A stretch of 64,000 nt of DNA from Cryptomeria japonica (lineage: Eukaryota > Streptophyta > Pinopsida > Cupressales > Cupressaceae). The position numbers were made by a program, and so were the translations under genes. Below, piece by piece: positions 1 to 13,082 of this stretch. The number at the start of each line of letters is the position of its first letter. Position 1 is the first letter of the stretch. The notes beneath the pieces are model-generated. The model ran no database searches and was not told where the DNA came from. It saw only the letters and a list, made by a program, of their open reading frames with translations. The DNA lies in assembly GCF_030272615.1 (NCBI RefSeq), contig NC_081414.1:236719733-236783732 (forward strand). Reading direction: 5' to 3'.

Positions 1-189
1 ACCATGCTATATGCCAGTGTCTATGGTAGAAGCTTCCAAAAAGATACAAAACCTTCTCTAAAATCTGTACTTTTCAGTTCTGTATATATCAAATTATAAT
101 TTTTACATCGCCAAGAAATATTTTCATGAGTTTGTTATAACGAGGTATATTAAATTGTAATTAAGTATTTCAATTTTTTTTTTTTATTC

Positions 190-1115
190 TTCATTTCATC
201 CTCATTCAGACTTATTTTTATATATTTGTTTTTTATATTGAATATTTTAATGTTTGTTTACAAAGGGCTTGGGATTGACTTAGTTAAATATGAGGTGTAC
301 ATGCATAAATTTTAGATTCAAATGATCAAATTTCAACTTTTCCAATTCCTTCTACAAGTTGTTATGATTTGTCTTGGCACATATTTGTGTTGATATTTCA
401 ATGTGCACTTAATTCCATAGATTATAATGAAGAACATGGAAGAAAAAGAGAAAATTACTAGAACACGCTTTGACTAATGAGGGAAACATTTAAGAGTTAG
501 ACTCAAATCATTAAATACACCATTTGCATGTTTGTGCATGATCTTTACTATGATTCATCATAGTTAATTTGTATGGTCAAGGGTTTTAAATTAAGAGAAA
601 TAATTTACTTATGAAATAAGAAAATCTTAAACATTTAAGATCACATTGACAAGTGCAAATATTTGGAAGACAAAAGAAAACAAGTTCTAGGAACATATTT
701 TGTTAGAATAAATCTACACAATGGATCAACTTGCACGTTACTTAGGAATGAATTGTTAAGTTTTTATAGGTGGCATCAAACCTAAAATAGTGATAATATA
801 GTGTTCATTAACTATTTGAAAAAGGAAAATAAATTATGCACAACTATAACATAATTCCCCATTATAACATTTAAAGGTAAGTATCCCTATTTATCACATT
901 TAATGTTATTGTATAGTTTATTGTAATTATTTATCTTAGGTCTAATGAATCTAAGTTAAATTTATACTTATTGATTACATTTATTTATCCCATACTATTT
1001 ATGAAAAAGGGATTGTATTCCCTAAAATAAAAAAAGAAAGTAAGAGCATTTGGAGTCTAAACAACAAAGAAACATAAATTTAAAAATAATATATGTTGCA
1101 TCAAGAAGTTTGCAC
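190..1115. repeat. Dispersed ~1 kb repeat, copy A
   Basis: AT-rich non-coding DNA that is collinear, with many substitutions and small indels, with 46,620-47,600 in the same orientation. Shared landmarks in order: a 'cttcatttcatcc'-like start, 'aatgatcaaattt', 'agaaaaagagaaaatta', 'aagtatccctat' before 'atcacatt', and 'tatgttgcat'. I recognise no coding potential and no family. The first 189 bases of the window show nothing recognisable. Confidence 0.6.
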
Positions 1116-2238
1116 ACAAAACTGGAGGATAAAAGACTGGTTAAATAAATAATTTTGAATAATATGTTTGTGTTATTGAAAAGTTGAGTTAATGTGATCA
1201 TGTCATAGAATGAAAAACACAATTCATAATGTGATTGAATTTTATGGTTTATAAAATGTGATCACCTTTTATATATTATAAAACATGATCATGTTTTTTT
1301 CTTATAAAAAATAAACATATCTTTTATATAAGATGAATGAATCTATATGACAAATGCTTTGAAGTGTGATGAAATATAATTTATATTTTTAACACTCCTT
1401 CAGGTCAACTTTATTTTATCACACGATTTAACTTGCAATATACCACCTAAACTTGCAAGATACCACCTAAAAATATTTGGTACCTGTTACCCCTTATTTT
1501 TTCTAAGTTGAAATAACTCTTTTTGGTTAATAAGCCTCTTTTATCCAGCTCATGTGTTAGATCCCTTAGTTCCTAATTTACCTGATCAATCAATCAACCT
1601 TTTTCCAAGCGTCAAGTCTCGATTATGTACAAAGGGGCCCCACCTTGTTTTATCAATTTATTGATTTGTAATGGAAACTTAACTCTCTACATTTCGTTGT
1701 CGTTGAGTCTTGTTCTACGTAATACCCGATCCTCGATAGTATTGTGTCAGTGGGTCCCTCACTAGTCACATATCGATCAATCACACTTTAGGGAATTTTC
1801 AACACACACTTCTCTTGTTCCACAGTTCTTAAAGAGAGCGATGGCAAAATGCTTTGATTGTAGCAAGTCGCATGACTGACAACTACATGGTGTTGTCAAC
1901 ATGGTATCAACATGTAATGTACATTGGACAAAATAATTAAAAGTCTCTTTTCAAATATCAAGGTAGTAAGACAGCCACCGAAATGCATGAATTAATTGCT
2001 CCAATCATGCATAGGCATGTCACCTTTTCTCTTGTCATTTGCATTCAAAGTCTCCCGGGAATTTCTCTACTCAAATTGTTGAAATTTCTAGTTTCTCTTG
2101 TTTCCGTTGATAGAATAGAAAGAGTGTGTTAATCTATCATTCATGAACATTTTCTCTTCCTATGTTCCTCTCATGTTCTATCCCAATTCTAGTTTTCACC
2201 CATTGTTAGAAACCTTATCTTTTCTCCTTCCGGTTTCT
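1116..2238. other. AT-rich stretch without recognised gene
   Basis: No coding signal or repeat structure could be supported, apart from the short direct repeat 'cttgcaaTATACCACCTAAA' / 'cttgcaaGATACCACCTAAA' near 1,430-1,470. The segment directly before the decayed ORF at 2,239 may be its leader. Confidence 0.4.
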
Positions 2239-5200
2239 ATGGCACCCAAAAACACTCAAACAATTGACAACAAGATGGACTCCATTAAAGACACAAAAAT
2301 AGGGCCATTTGCACTGCATGATATCCATAGGAGATTGCACAACAAAAAAAGATCTACCATTACTTAGAAAGTTGTAGAGTCCGCTTTATCTCAAGCCGGT
2401 TGTTACCCATCTGGTGTAGCATGTCTAGAATTGGTCTTCACTTGTGTGCAACATTATCATCCTGATTCTCGTGAAATTTGGGGCACTAATCGGATTGTGA
2501 TAGCTACAATTGATACAAATAATGTTGCTCTCGTGCTGCATATTTCTAAGAGAGAAGACGAAGTAAATTTGTCATTACAATCGGGATGGGAATTCTTTTA
2601 GAACCAAATGGATTGGTACCTTGATACCATCACTCAGGGTTGGTTGAAAACCCATTGACTAGGCAAGTCCAAATTGTCCTCCCACATGAAAATAGAACTG
2701 CTCAAGGATGATATTGCAGACATTATTGTTTTGTTGTGTCGTGTAGTTGGTAGACCTGAGACGAAATATTTTGATTGGATGTGCCAGTTGGTTCTCACTA
2801 TCTGTGATGATAGAAATCAAATTGACTGGGCAAAATTGATAAGTGACTTGCTCCATGAGCAACTTACATGTTTTAATGATAGGAAACAATTTCATTTATG
2901 CTTTGTACTGCTTCATGTGTTGGCTATTGGAAGGATGTTTTGGCTACGGTTAAAACAAGTGGGTAACCTTGAAAATGGTGCTCTTGTTTATAATTATTTT
3001 CCCCAATTACAGAAAGAAGAAGGCATGTTGAACTTTTCCTGCATCCATGATGCTTTCCTTGTGATGCTTATAAAGGATATGGAGGGAAACCCTAAAATAT
3101 AATTTCAGAAGGTTCTAGAGCTTTGATTCAAAATTACAATAGCTTCTACATTTAGTTCAGGAGTTTCTCATACTTGAGAGTCAGTGGTTATGAAAAGGCA
3201 CCTTTGAAATTGCCTAGGCATGCCTTTGATTATCTCATTTTCCTAGAACTTTGCTGCCAAATGACATCAATAAATATTAAATATGTACATATGAGAAAGA
3301 AAGTATATTCTTTTCCAATGAGTAAATCTCATTTTTCATGCAAAAATAATGAGTCTGCTAAATAATCTGATAAGTTGCTCGATGAGCTTGGTTTTTGTTC
3401 TTTGCCTATGAGAGCCCATTTTGATAATAAGGCTATGTCAGGAAAAATTTCTATGGGGCCACTCAATATGTTCATTTTTCAAAATTAGAATACTTTTGGG
3501 AGGATCGTGCTGATGAAAATGAAGTTTTTAGGAGAAATTTTATGCAAGTGACATTAAGTCAAATGATAGCCTTCAATGTCATTCGTTCAACTCCTAAAAA
3601 TGTTGTGGATGATAGTTGAAACATGATAGATAACTCATATCATGATGTTGTTTTACTTTCATTCCAGTGACCCGAAAATGAAGAAGAGATAGATGTTAAG
3701 GCTAGAACTTCTCAAGTTTTGAACAGGTCACAAGTTTGGTTAAATCATATGGTTAAAACACATGTTTTGTCTCTTCCTCACAAAAAGGGACACCCAAAGA
3801 AACCAATATAGTTGTTCAGACCTCTCAGAAGGCAATAAGAAAATTGATATTAGAGATTGGTGCATCTCGAGTAGACTCACAATCTGGTGGAGATAATGAC
3901 CCCCCTGAGAAAAACCTGTAATTGAAATATGTTTGTGAAGCAGTTGCTGCGACACGACCAAAGAAGAAAATAACAACCTTGAAGATTAGTTCTAGTGAAG
4001 AAGATACTCAATTTCTTGATCAATTAGGAGAACAAAACCCTCTAGTTTCCCTAATTGATGATGAAGATCCATAGACACCCACATCTAATGTTCCCATGTT
4101 GACACTTAAAGATGCCACCAATACTCTAGCTATCAAAATTTCAACAAACACTTCGTCCACCCCATGGCAATTAAGAAATAGAAGAAGCGATACTCACCAG
4201 TCATTGAGATTAGGGTTGATGCAGTAACATGCCTATTAGGGGAAATGCCCAAACCTAAAAAGGCAAGGCAAATGGAAAGGATGATCGTGGAACCACAAAT
4301 AGAGCATCATGTGTTGGAGATTGTTGATCCCAGTGTAGACAAAAATAAACAAGAAATCACAGAAGGAGAATTCAACATAAGTAGAATTGATATGGGTCCT
4401 CTGACAATTGAAGGTGATATTTATCATGCCAAATACTCTGTTGTTGTTTTATCTAAAAGAACTAATATCGTAGAAAGGAAGAATCAAGAGCTTATATAGT
4501 ATGTAGACACCTTGACTTCCTCTATTCGGTCTGCTTGGTCTTTCGAAGGCTTTGTAGCTAGTTCATCTTCTAGAGTGTCTATCACAGAACTTATCAATTC
4601 TAATAAGTTAGAACTTGTCAAACGATCACAAGTCATAGCCAAAGCAGTTGATGGTTGGGCTAGTCAGGTAATTTTAAAAGGGTTGTCATTTATTGAGCAT
4701 GGTTTGAGAAATTATGATACTCTTAATGAGATGATCACCGTGCTTCGAGTTGAGCTACAAAAGACAAGAAGAGAAACTAGTAGATTATATGTTGCCCCCT
4801 AATGTCTTGATTTTAGAGCATATCATTGAGGATCCTGATGCAGATAACATCGCCATTTGGACAGAGATGTTAGATTGGAAACACCATGTCACAAATGAGT
4901 TCCAATCTTATCTTACAACTTTAGTGGTTCATAATGTAAACCTTCAATGAGACTTGAAGAGCTCCTTCGATACAATCGACATAAATATACTTGAAGATGG
5001 TGGAAAGGAGTTGTTAGGAGGGGAGATAGTGAGGATAATTTTCACCAAAAAGTGGAGGATAGTCTCTCCATAACTAATGTTGGATCTAAATCTCTGGAAC
5101 ATCTTAGAGACATAACGGTGGTATTAAACCCTCTCTGTGAAGAAGTCAAATATATTCCTAGAAAAATTGATGAAGGTAGCTAGAAGATAATCAAGTGGAG

Positions 5201-5411
5201 AATTAGAGTTGAGGCTACAACTGAACCTACAACAAAGAAGATATCACCAGTTATCTCCAATTTCAGAGCATACAAAAGAAAAGTAAACCCAAAGGTGTCA
5301 AAACAACTCTAGGGCAGTGTAATGGATGCAACAACAATAGATCAAGAGGCAACAGATGATGCGATGGAGCTGGAAGATGAAGAAGCAGATGGGGACATGG
5401 TGGCTGTTTAG
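2239..5411 (+). pseudogene. Decayed retroelement-associated protein (unknown function, copy 1)
   Basis: A chain of + strand reading-frame fragments broken by several stops and frame changes. It starts at an ATG in TTTCTATGGCACCC and runs to a TAG after an acidic tail (MELEDEEADGDMVAV). The middle part (about 2,674-3,100) is the best preserved: a helical, Trp- and Leu-rich block containing IDWAKLISDLLHEQL. Later fragments (4,245-4,950) have a Lys-rich linker and helical, coiled-coil-like stretches with QVIAKAVDGWASQV. The - strand protein at 59.6-64 kb has the same order of elements: a helical block with LLEELMINLNKIKQ, then Lys-rich linkers, then RVNSWMASRVGEI. I therefore call them one family. 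I do not recognise a named domain. The second copy sits directly upstream of a retroelement polypurine tract and LTR, so this is more likely an accessory ORF of an LTR element than a host gene. Confidence 0.5.
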
Positions 5412-6277
5412 TTGCTTAGTAGTTAGTTTGTTTATTTTTTAAGTCTTTGGCTCAAAACTATTGGTCCCGGTGGACCATTTATTTTTAAGTTATGTTTTAA
5501 ATTCTCTTTAGTCAGTTGCCCTTAAGAAGCCATTATTTTTCTAGTTTTATGCTGAACCATTGGTAAAGGTTTTGATTTTTCTCTGAAACTATTTTGATTT
5601 TCAGTTGATAGTAACATTGCAGTTTTAGCAAAGTTTAATGGAATTCTGTTTGAAGGAGATTTTGTGCTAATTCAATTGGACTTCTAATCTATATCTGATG
5701 TTATCATCAATATTTATATCTGGATGATTTATTGAATATGGGAATACCTTATCTTGATTTTAGACTTTGTGCTATTGTGGAGAATAGTTTCTAGTGTTAT
5801 TTTGGAATTTGACGTGAATGCCATGCATGTTGCTATTACTGATATCTTTTATGTGATGATCATTTACTGGTGGAAATCTTTGTATGAATGTTGGTGGGTG
5901 ATTTTTTTTTAAGTTACATGAGGATTGAATTTTACACTTTGTTGTGAACATCATGTATGGTTAATCTCATCTTTATTTTCTTCTCTTTAGTTTGTAAAGC
6001 TTGCCTTTTGTGCTTTCTGGTTAAAAGCATACCTAGAAAAACCTAAATTTTTATCATAAGAGGGAGTTGTACTTGTCAAATTCAAAGGAAAGTTTGCAAA
6101 GCAATCACAACTTCTCCAACTGTTGTTGATAGTTTGTTCTCTTGTCTGAGCTAGGAGTCAACATTGTCATATTTGTGAAGAGAACGAAATCTATTAACTA
6201 ACAGTACCAACAAAACCTTGTCACATTGTTTATAGATCTTGCACCCATTTACAACGATCTTCTCATAACGGCGTATA
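5412..6277. other. Non-coding stretch with one hairpin and a polypurine tract
   Basis: No gene seen. Just past the end of the decayed ORF, GGTCC-cggt-GGACC (about 5,463-5,476) is a perfect 5 bp inverted repeat. At about 6,059-6,070 'aagagggagttgtact' looks like a polypurine tract followed by TG, as expected at a 3' LTR start; the LTR itself could not be confirmed. Confidence 0.35.
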
Positions 6278-8784
6278 TGTTAGCATTATTACAATGTTTT
6301 GTATTATGTTATGGGCTATAGTTGACCATTATTCTAACTTTTCTTTTCTTTATATATTCTTTACCCTATATGTTGTTGATCAGTGTATAATCAAACAAAT
6401 TTTCATCATTATATGGTATCAGAGTTTGTAATGATCTTTGTTGCTATGCGCATGGAGAACTCTGAGCACTGCAATGAGATAGAGGAGGCAAATGGGTCAG
6501 CCTTAAACTTCACACATTAAGTAAAATATTAAGCTTAGAGAATGTCAATCAACTCTGAGAATGTAATACGTTTAAGCTTAGAACTCTGTGAGTCAACTCT
6601 GAGTCTTTTAAACTGATCTTTTTGGAGGGATAGGATTTAGGTTGATGGTAAGAGAATCACAATCTGCATGCCTTCAAATGATTAGGCCGCATCTCTGTGG
6701 TGACTGAAACTTGGTAAGTTTGTAAAGAGAGCACGATTTCTTTGCTTCTGTAAGTTCACAATTTTTCTTTCCAAGAGCGGTTACCCATCATAGATGGTGA
6801 GTTAACTTTTGTGTTTGGTGTGGGACGTCCAGCATTGGTATCACTGTTATTGATATTATCATAACTGACTATGTAAGAGTTATGAAGAAGCAAATTCTCT
6901 TATACCACCAGGCGTGGAATTTGAATGAAGTACGAATAAATGATTTTGAGTAAAGTCTGTTGCGCACTAGGTACATTGGTGTAATTTTTACAAATATCCA
7001 GTCTGTAGGATTCACATAGTTAAATGCCCTAAGATATATATATATATTTTCAATTAGCCTGACAGAGATGTGCATGGAAGAATAGGATTTGAAGTGAAAA
7101 GGCATTAAAATATTTTCAGAATCTATTGGAATATTTTTTATAAGCAAAGACGATATATCTATTTGACATGAGAAGATGCTAAGGGATGCTAAAAAAATGA
7201 CTTGAGTTGTCTTTCTACAATAACATTCAAATAGAACCTGTCCATTGTTCTATATTTTTGGAAGGAGTTTTCCCCATATTCAAAATTTAAGTTCGTAGTA
7301 TTGGCTGCCAAAATCTGCTTCCACCGACATACTTGCAACTTGCGAACCAATGCAATTTGATCATGTTCTTTTTTGTAATCTGTGATTGACATATCATAAT
7401 CATGTTGAGTAGCTTTGTTTGAAATGTGGGAAGAAGGCATTTGCAATAAGAAGGATGGCTTCAACATGCAATGGTAGGAAGACCCTTTTGTATTGAGTAC
7501 TTGTGTTGGAAGACAAGTCTTGGAAGGTGCATTCTGAGTATAGAGATCAATTCTCAACTTTTAAATTCTATTTCAATCGTTTCGTATTGGATGATTCATA
7601 CATTTTGGTGAAAAGAGTCAGTTCTTTGAAGAAGTGCAATAATGTTGAGTGTTGTTAAATATTTGAATGGTTCTACAATTTGTGCATGGAGGTTGTAGGT
7701 CCTAAACTCACTAGCATCATGGCCAAACAATTTTATTATTGTCTAGGGATGATCATTAAATGACTATATAGTCATTTGCATGCATCTCCAATTAGTGGTA
7801 ATTTGACAAGAAAAAATGCATCTTGAGTTAGTTTTATAAGTTTTGTGAGATGTCAAATAGTTGATATATCGATTCTGATATGTGTCAATCAAGTAATCTA
7901 TCTTCTTGCTATTGGTGCCTCAAAAAGTGTAGTCCAAAATATTAAAAAAAGTGTCAAGTATCTTGTAGATGGGTTTATGAATGTTGCCAATGGATCTTCA
8001 AACAATTATTAAAAAAAGAAGAAAGTTGAAGTTGAGTGTTGCTAGAAAAAATGACCAATTAGTTTTTTGCACGCATTTGGAGGCTATTAGAATCAAAGGA
8101 TGGATGAATTTCCATCATCTCAAGTTAGCTTCTCACTTTGAGCCGATTGTTAGCATGAGAGCTATTTTTTATTTGTTTTCTTTTCTTGTTTTTTGTTGAT
8201 GGATTCGAAGATCACATATATTATGGAGTTTGATTTTTGGAGACGGGCAAGGGATTTGGTGTTGAGCTCAATATGGATTATTGTTTAGCGAGCTTACAAG
8301 ATTGTGATTGAGAATTATACCCTTTTGAGGGATATTAGACAACTTGATGGAGCTTTGTTGCAATTCAATATGGATTGTTGTTGAATAATTCATGAATTTG
8401 TGATTTGAGAGTTCATGATTTAGAACTCAAGAATTTAGCTTGAAGATACACCCTTATGAGGGTCATGAGACAACTTGATGGAGCTCCATTTGGTTCAATA
8501 TTTATTTTTTCAAAGAAAGATCTTTTCAAGAATGAATAATTATTTCATGTAATCAACAAACTTTGTTATGTCATCTTTAAGGGGGTTTCCTTAGCAAGGT
8601 GAATTTTATGATTTCAGGGGTACATTTGTAGGAACAATGTAATAAGGGGGGCAAGTTAGTGTTATTACATTATTTTCTAGTATGCTACAGGCTATGGTTG
8701 ATAGTTATTCTCACTATTCTTTTCTTTATATATTCTTCATCACATACGTTGTTGATCAATGCATAATCAAACAAATCTTCACCA
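6278..8784 (+). mobile_element. Probable small non-coding LTR element (short LTRs)
   Basis: About 131 bp at 6,278-6,408 (TGTTAGC...CATCA) recurs with many mismatches at about 8,654-8,784. Shared blocks include 'ttcttttctttatatattct' and 'ataatcaaacaaat'. The left copy is followed at 6,414 by TGGTATCAGAG, the usual primer binding site for initiator-Met tRNA. The right copy is preceded by a polypurine tract (AATAAGGGGGGCAAG). The 2.2 kb interior shows no gag or pol motifs. It does contain a direct repeat with the core 'gacaacttgatggagct' near 8,340 and 8,470. No target duplication is visible. A block around 6,205-6,270 outside the left copy reappears outside the right one at about 8,868-8,935, which the simple model does not explain. 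Confidence 0.45.
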
Positions 8785-9919
8785 TTAAAATATGCTAATG
8801 CAATAGTAAGAAAAACAACAACAGCAACAAAAAAAAATATAGAAATAAACTCATAGAAATACCCACAAAACCTTGTCAATTTGTTCTTCAATCTTGAACC
8901 CAATTATAATAATCTTCACATAACAAATTTTTGGGACTTCTTGATTTAAAAAATCTAATTTTATAATAAATATTTTGATACATCAAAAATAATTAAAATC
9001 AAATCATCAAAAATAAAATCTGAAGATACACTTACAAATCTTAATTCAACACAGTGCATATGACACATTGAAACTTCTGTTTTATTCTAAACTAAAACAT
9101 AATACCTCCAACACTTGAACAAATTTAAAATAGAAAATGAATAAGAATAGTATAATCGTACAACAACATAATAAACCAGAGTACACCAAACCAAACAACA
9201 ATCCACTTGCATATAGACTTCACTTACAGACAACACAAAATACTCAAAACAATAAAACTACTACACATCCTTAAGCTCTAAGAATTAAATATTCTCCAAG
9301 AAATTAATGTCGTTTCATCCACAATCTTCACCCTTCACTAAATTTTCATTTAAGAAGGAAATGTAAAGTTGAAACTCATGCACAAAGAAGTGTTATAGAA
9401 AATGAATTAATGATATCTAAATGGAAATAAAATTCTTTTCTTATACTCAACTTGTCCCATAGAATCTAAAGACCATCTTAGTAGAAAAGATAATTTAAAA
9501 TTATATTTTAAATACCCACTCACAACTATGTGCTGAAAGATCTTTTCTTGTCATGCTTGATTAATGACCTGCCATCCATCTATCATGCAACTATCATAGA
9601 ATCTTTAATTTTTAGCATTTGACCATTACGGACTTCCCCAAGAAACCCATGCCTCATTTGGAGTCATTGGATATTTAATTATAATATTTAAATGTCCCAA
9701 AATTAATTAAAAATATTACATTCCATCGATGACACAAATTAATATTAAATTATCATTTCTTTATTAATTTATCTTAAGCCAAAAAATATTGGATTTGGGA
9801 TTATAATTGCTTGAATTAAATTAATTGGAAGGGGACATAACTTAATTAAAAGATGAGAATATCAAATAAGTTTATTAGATACCCATTTACAAATGAATAA
9901 TATTTAACATTAATCCCTT
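8785..9919. other. AT-rich stretch, probable 3' LTR zone of the old copia element
   Basis: No gene seen. On the - strand, RNase H remnants end near 9,930. They are followed by a purine-rich AAGAAGGGATTAA and then TGTTAAATATTATTC, a plausible 3' LTR start running toward lower coordinates. No matching 5' LTR was found beyond 18.6 kb, so the LTR extent is unknown. Confidence 0.3.
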
Positions 9920-9929
9920 CTTGAAAGTA

Positions 9930-11349
9930 CATATACACTTATACTTGCTCAAAGATTTAGTAAAGACATGATCTATAAATTGCTTATTGGTTGGTGTATA
10001 GACTAGTTCAATTTCCTTATTGAGAACATGGTCCCACAAATGAAGTGATGGAGTACTTCAATATTATTTGTGTGAGTGCGGAACACTAGATTATTAGACA
10101 TATTCAACACATTTTGATTGTCACAATACATAATTGTTGGATCTGTTTTAATAGATGATGAAACAACATTTTGTTGGTTCTTATAACTGCATGAGACAAT
10201 TATAGCTTCAAGAATTTGAATCAATAACCAAAGGTTGATTTTATAGAGTCTATTTTTTTTTTGCATCCAAGTGTGAAACTCCAACACGTTTGAAATATTA
10301 ATTTCTTAATACTCAAATCTAAAAAAAATTATTCTATGAAGATATCTCAAGACTTTTTTTGTAGCTAACCAATGAATATTTTTATGATGGGCCATGAATC
10401 AAGATAAGATTCCAATTACAAAAGATACATTTAGATAAGTATTAAAGTAAATTAAAATTTCTAATCCATCTCCTTAATAGTGCCCATTAATTGATTTACC
10501 CTTGAGGCATTTATTCAAATTAGTTCCTATCTTCATTGGAGTTGTTGGACCTTTGTATTCTTATTTTGAATTGTGTAAGAATTACTTTGGTGTATTTCAT
10601 TTGAGGAAGAAATATTTTTCAAGGTTTTTGTCACAATTCAATTCCAAATAAATAATGAAGTAACACAAGATTAGAAATACTAAAATTGATATTCATATCT
10701 TCTTTCACATCATTTATAAGTTATTGATTATTCCTATTAGTGAGAAAATCATTGACATATAACACAATGAATTGCACTTTGTTATTAGAATTATTAATGT
10801 GTAAATCTAGATCGACTTTATATTTTTGAAATCCTATTTAAATAAAGTATTTATCAATTTTTTAATATTAGGCTCATGAATCTTGTTTCAAACCATCTAA
10901 TTCTATTTTAAAGAAAAATACCATGTGATCCTTTCCTTTTTCAATAAAATCAATTGGTTGTATGACATATATCTCCTTTATTAAATCTCTATTTAAAAAA
11001 TTCATTTCCATCCATTTTGTGGATTTCCCAACTATGAATCGAGAAGAAATTGCTATCAAAATTATTATTGCGATCATCTTTGCAATTGAAGAAAAGGTTT
11101 CCTCATTGAAGTAAACACCGATGAGGAGGGAACCTAAAGAAAAATAGAAAGGAAAATGTTTTTGGTTGATGCAAGATTGCAATGAAGCGGGGATGCTCCT
11201 GCTTCACTCATAATCAACACCTTCAATTTATTTAAATATTTTATGTATGAATCATTCTTTCTGCTTGTCAATTGAACCATTAGATTGGAACTTGATTTTG
11301 AATAATCATTTACAATCTTTGGATTTATTTTCAATAGATAAAGGAAATA
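9930..11349 (-). pseudogene. Old copia: reverse transcriptase and RNase H remnant
   Basis: The - strand reading gives recognisable copia motifs through several frames. Near 11,080-11,100 is ETFSSIAKMIAI (family ETFxPVAK). Next comes a decayed FLNGDL-type block (FLNRDLIKEIYVIQP). At about 10,745-10,760 is LYVNDFL, where the catalytic YVDD has become YVND. An 'SINGHY...FMAHHKNIHW' block follows, then an RNase H tail with PTIMYCDNQNVLNMSNN around 10,080-10,140. The end reads as a FTKSLSKYK-like block near 9,940. It is inactive through stops, frameshifts and the mutated catalytic site. Confidence 0.7.
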
Positions 11350-11354
11350 ATTAC
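11350..11354. other. Target-site duplication, left (ATTAC)
   Basis: ATTAC lies directly before the left LTR and is repeated exactly at 16,923-16,927 after the right LTR. It defines the ends of the 5,568 bp copia insertion and the point where the older copia was broken. Confidence 0.9.
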
Positions 11355-11871
11355 TATTAATTATAGTCTCAGTCATAACACTCAGAAAAATAAATCTGTC
11401 TCCTTATTTTTATCAGCGCATAGAAACTAAGTATGTCATTTGCGATTTAATTAGGATTAAATTTAGTTACTATTAACTAACAAATTTTCTATGCTATGAT
11501 TAGTTAATGCATCGTTGAGTTTATTTAAGGAAATAATCGCTGGTGTAGAAGGATCGTGGCTCCACACAGGGGTCACGACCCTATGTGGAACCACATGGTT
11601 CCACATAGGATCGCGACCCCCTGTGGAGGCATGATCCAATGGAAACAAAAGATATATATGCGCTACCCTCTCTGTTGATAATATATTGATAGAAGAAAAC
11701 AATACGGTGATCGGTAATAAATATAATCTTTTGCTTTTCATTTGCAGAGGCAAATCGATAAGACTAATAAAATCGGTTTTACATTCCTTATATCCTACGC
11801 TGAAACTTCTAAACTAGTTGTCTCAGAATTCTGATTGCTCAGAAAGTAATAACAGTCTATTTACATTTACA
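11355..11871 (+). repeat. Copia 5' LTR
   Basis: Matches 16,406-16,922 at equal length. It begins TATTAATTATAG where the right copy keeps the canonical TGTTAATTATAG, so one G to A change has altered the terminal TG; it ends TTTACA. A TATA-like 'gatatatatgcgct' at about 11,650 follows a long inverted repeat. Confidence 0.93.
11551..11637. repeat. Long near-perfect inverted repeat in the copia LTR
   Basis: Two arms of roughly 42 bases (11,551-11,592 and 11,596-11,637) face each other with almost no loop; the centre is GGAACCACATGGTTCC. Outer pairs include CTCCAC/GTGGAG and GGGGTC/GACCCC. It lies just upstream of the TATA-like site. The right LTR carries the same structure at 16,602-16,688, with a few arm mismatches. 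Confidence 0.85.
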
Positions 11872-11884
11872 TGGTATCAGAGCC
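11872..11884 (+). other. Copia primer binding site
   Basis: TGGTATCAGAGCC lies immediately after the LTR's terminal CA and matches the usual plant copia PBS for the 3' end of initiator-Met tRNA. Confidence 0.9.
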
Positions 11885-11943
11885 TAACTACATAAGATCT
11901 GAACAGATTGAAAGCGAAGTTTACAAAATTGAAGAGTCCTAAA

Positions 11944-13013
11944 ATGGCGAACACAATCAGATTCAAGGACAAAATCGAAGGAACAACAAATTTTGTGGCT
12001 TGGAAAGTCAGAATTATGATAATGTTAAAAGAGAACAAAGTAATCAAATTCATAAAAGAAGACAAGCCCGAACCTGCAAACGAACCTGAGAAAACTGTAT
12101 GGAATGAAGGAAATGATAAAGTTGTAAAAATCATGATAGATGCAGTAAGGGATCACATAATATCACTTTATTAAAATATGACAATGCATATGAAATGTTC
12201 AAAACCCTTGAAAGGACGTATGAAATAAACAATCCGAGCAAAACCCTATCTCTAAAAAGATAGTTGAACCACTTAAGTATAAATAAAGGTGAAACAATAA
12301 ACTCATACTTCATGAGGATAGGTTCACTTAGAGATCATCTGCAAAAACTTGATTATCATGTCGAGAAGCAAGAACTATCAATGATTAACCTAGACTGATT
12401 ACCTGAATCCTGGGAATCATTCAAACAAGGCATAAATGCAAGGGATAAATTCACAGAATTTGATCGACTAAGGGATGACTGCCTCCTTGAATAATCAAGG
12501 CAAATGAAAGGGGGAAATCACAAAACTAAAGATGAGGACCTCCACATTCTGAATACTGACTCCCGTAAGAAAGGCAAGAAAAGAAACTTCAAGAAGAGAA
12601 AATCCCATCATGGGAAAAGCTTTCATAAGAAAGACATGTCAAAAATCCAATGTCATAGATGTGATCAGTATGGACATATGTCATTTAATTGTCCTGACAA
12701 AGTAAAACAACAGGCATCATTTGCCAAAGTAGAGAGGAACACAGAACTTGAATCTGAGAAGTTCGTATTATATTCAGCACTATCAAGTCAAGCTTCAAAC
12801 AAGTCTAACACTTGGGTGATAGACAGTGGATCGTTAAGACATGTCACTGGGTTCAGAGAATTATTAGACTCAATGGAAGAGGGATCAAATGAAGAGGTAA
12901 CAATAGGGGATGACTCTACACATCCGGTAAAAGGCGTAGGGACATGTACAATCAGACTAAAGTCTGGAATCTCAATCCAACTCACCAGAGTACTATTTGT
13001 AATAGGCATTTAA
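11944..13013 (+). pseudogene. Copia Gag and protease, interrupted
   Basis: The start is the ATG of MANTIRFKDKIEG; the ATG 36 bases upstream in the same frame is less family-like. The Gag body has stops near 12,172 and 12,260 and a frame change near 12,170. The zinc knuckle CHRCDQYGHMSFNC (CX2CX4HX4C) at about 12,651-12,692 is intact. The protease active site reads WVIDSGS near 12,810-12,830, so the catalytic Asp-Ser-Gly is present. The frame stops at 13,011-13,013, just before the integrase part. Gag packages the RNA and the protease cuts the polyprotein. Confidence 0.88.
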
Positions 13014-13082
13014 AGGAACCTAGTCTCTATCTCTGCACTTGAGGATGATGGATATAGATTCTCATTTATAGAAGGAAAGGTA

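Noticed and set aside
6414-6430. tRNA gene suggested by TGGTATCAGAG
   Set aside because: It is the primer binding site complement; no cloverleaf can be formed around it. The same applies at 11,872 and 42,844.
7189-7557. 122-codon - strand frame inside the small LTR element
   Set aside because: No family similarity and opposite to the element's apparent orientation; likely chance.
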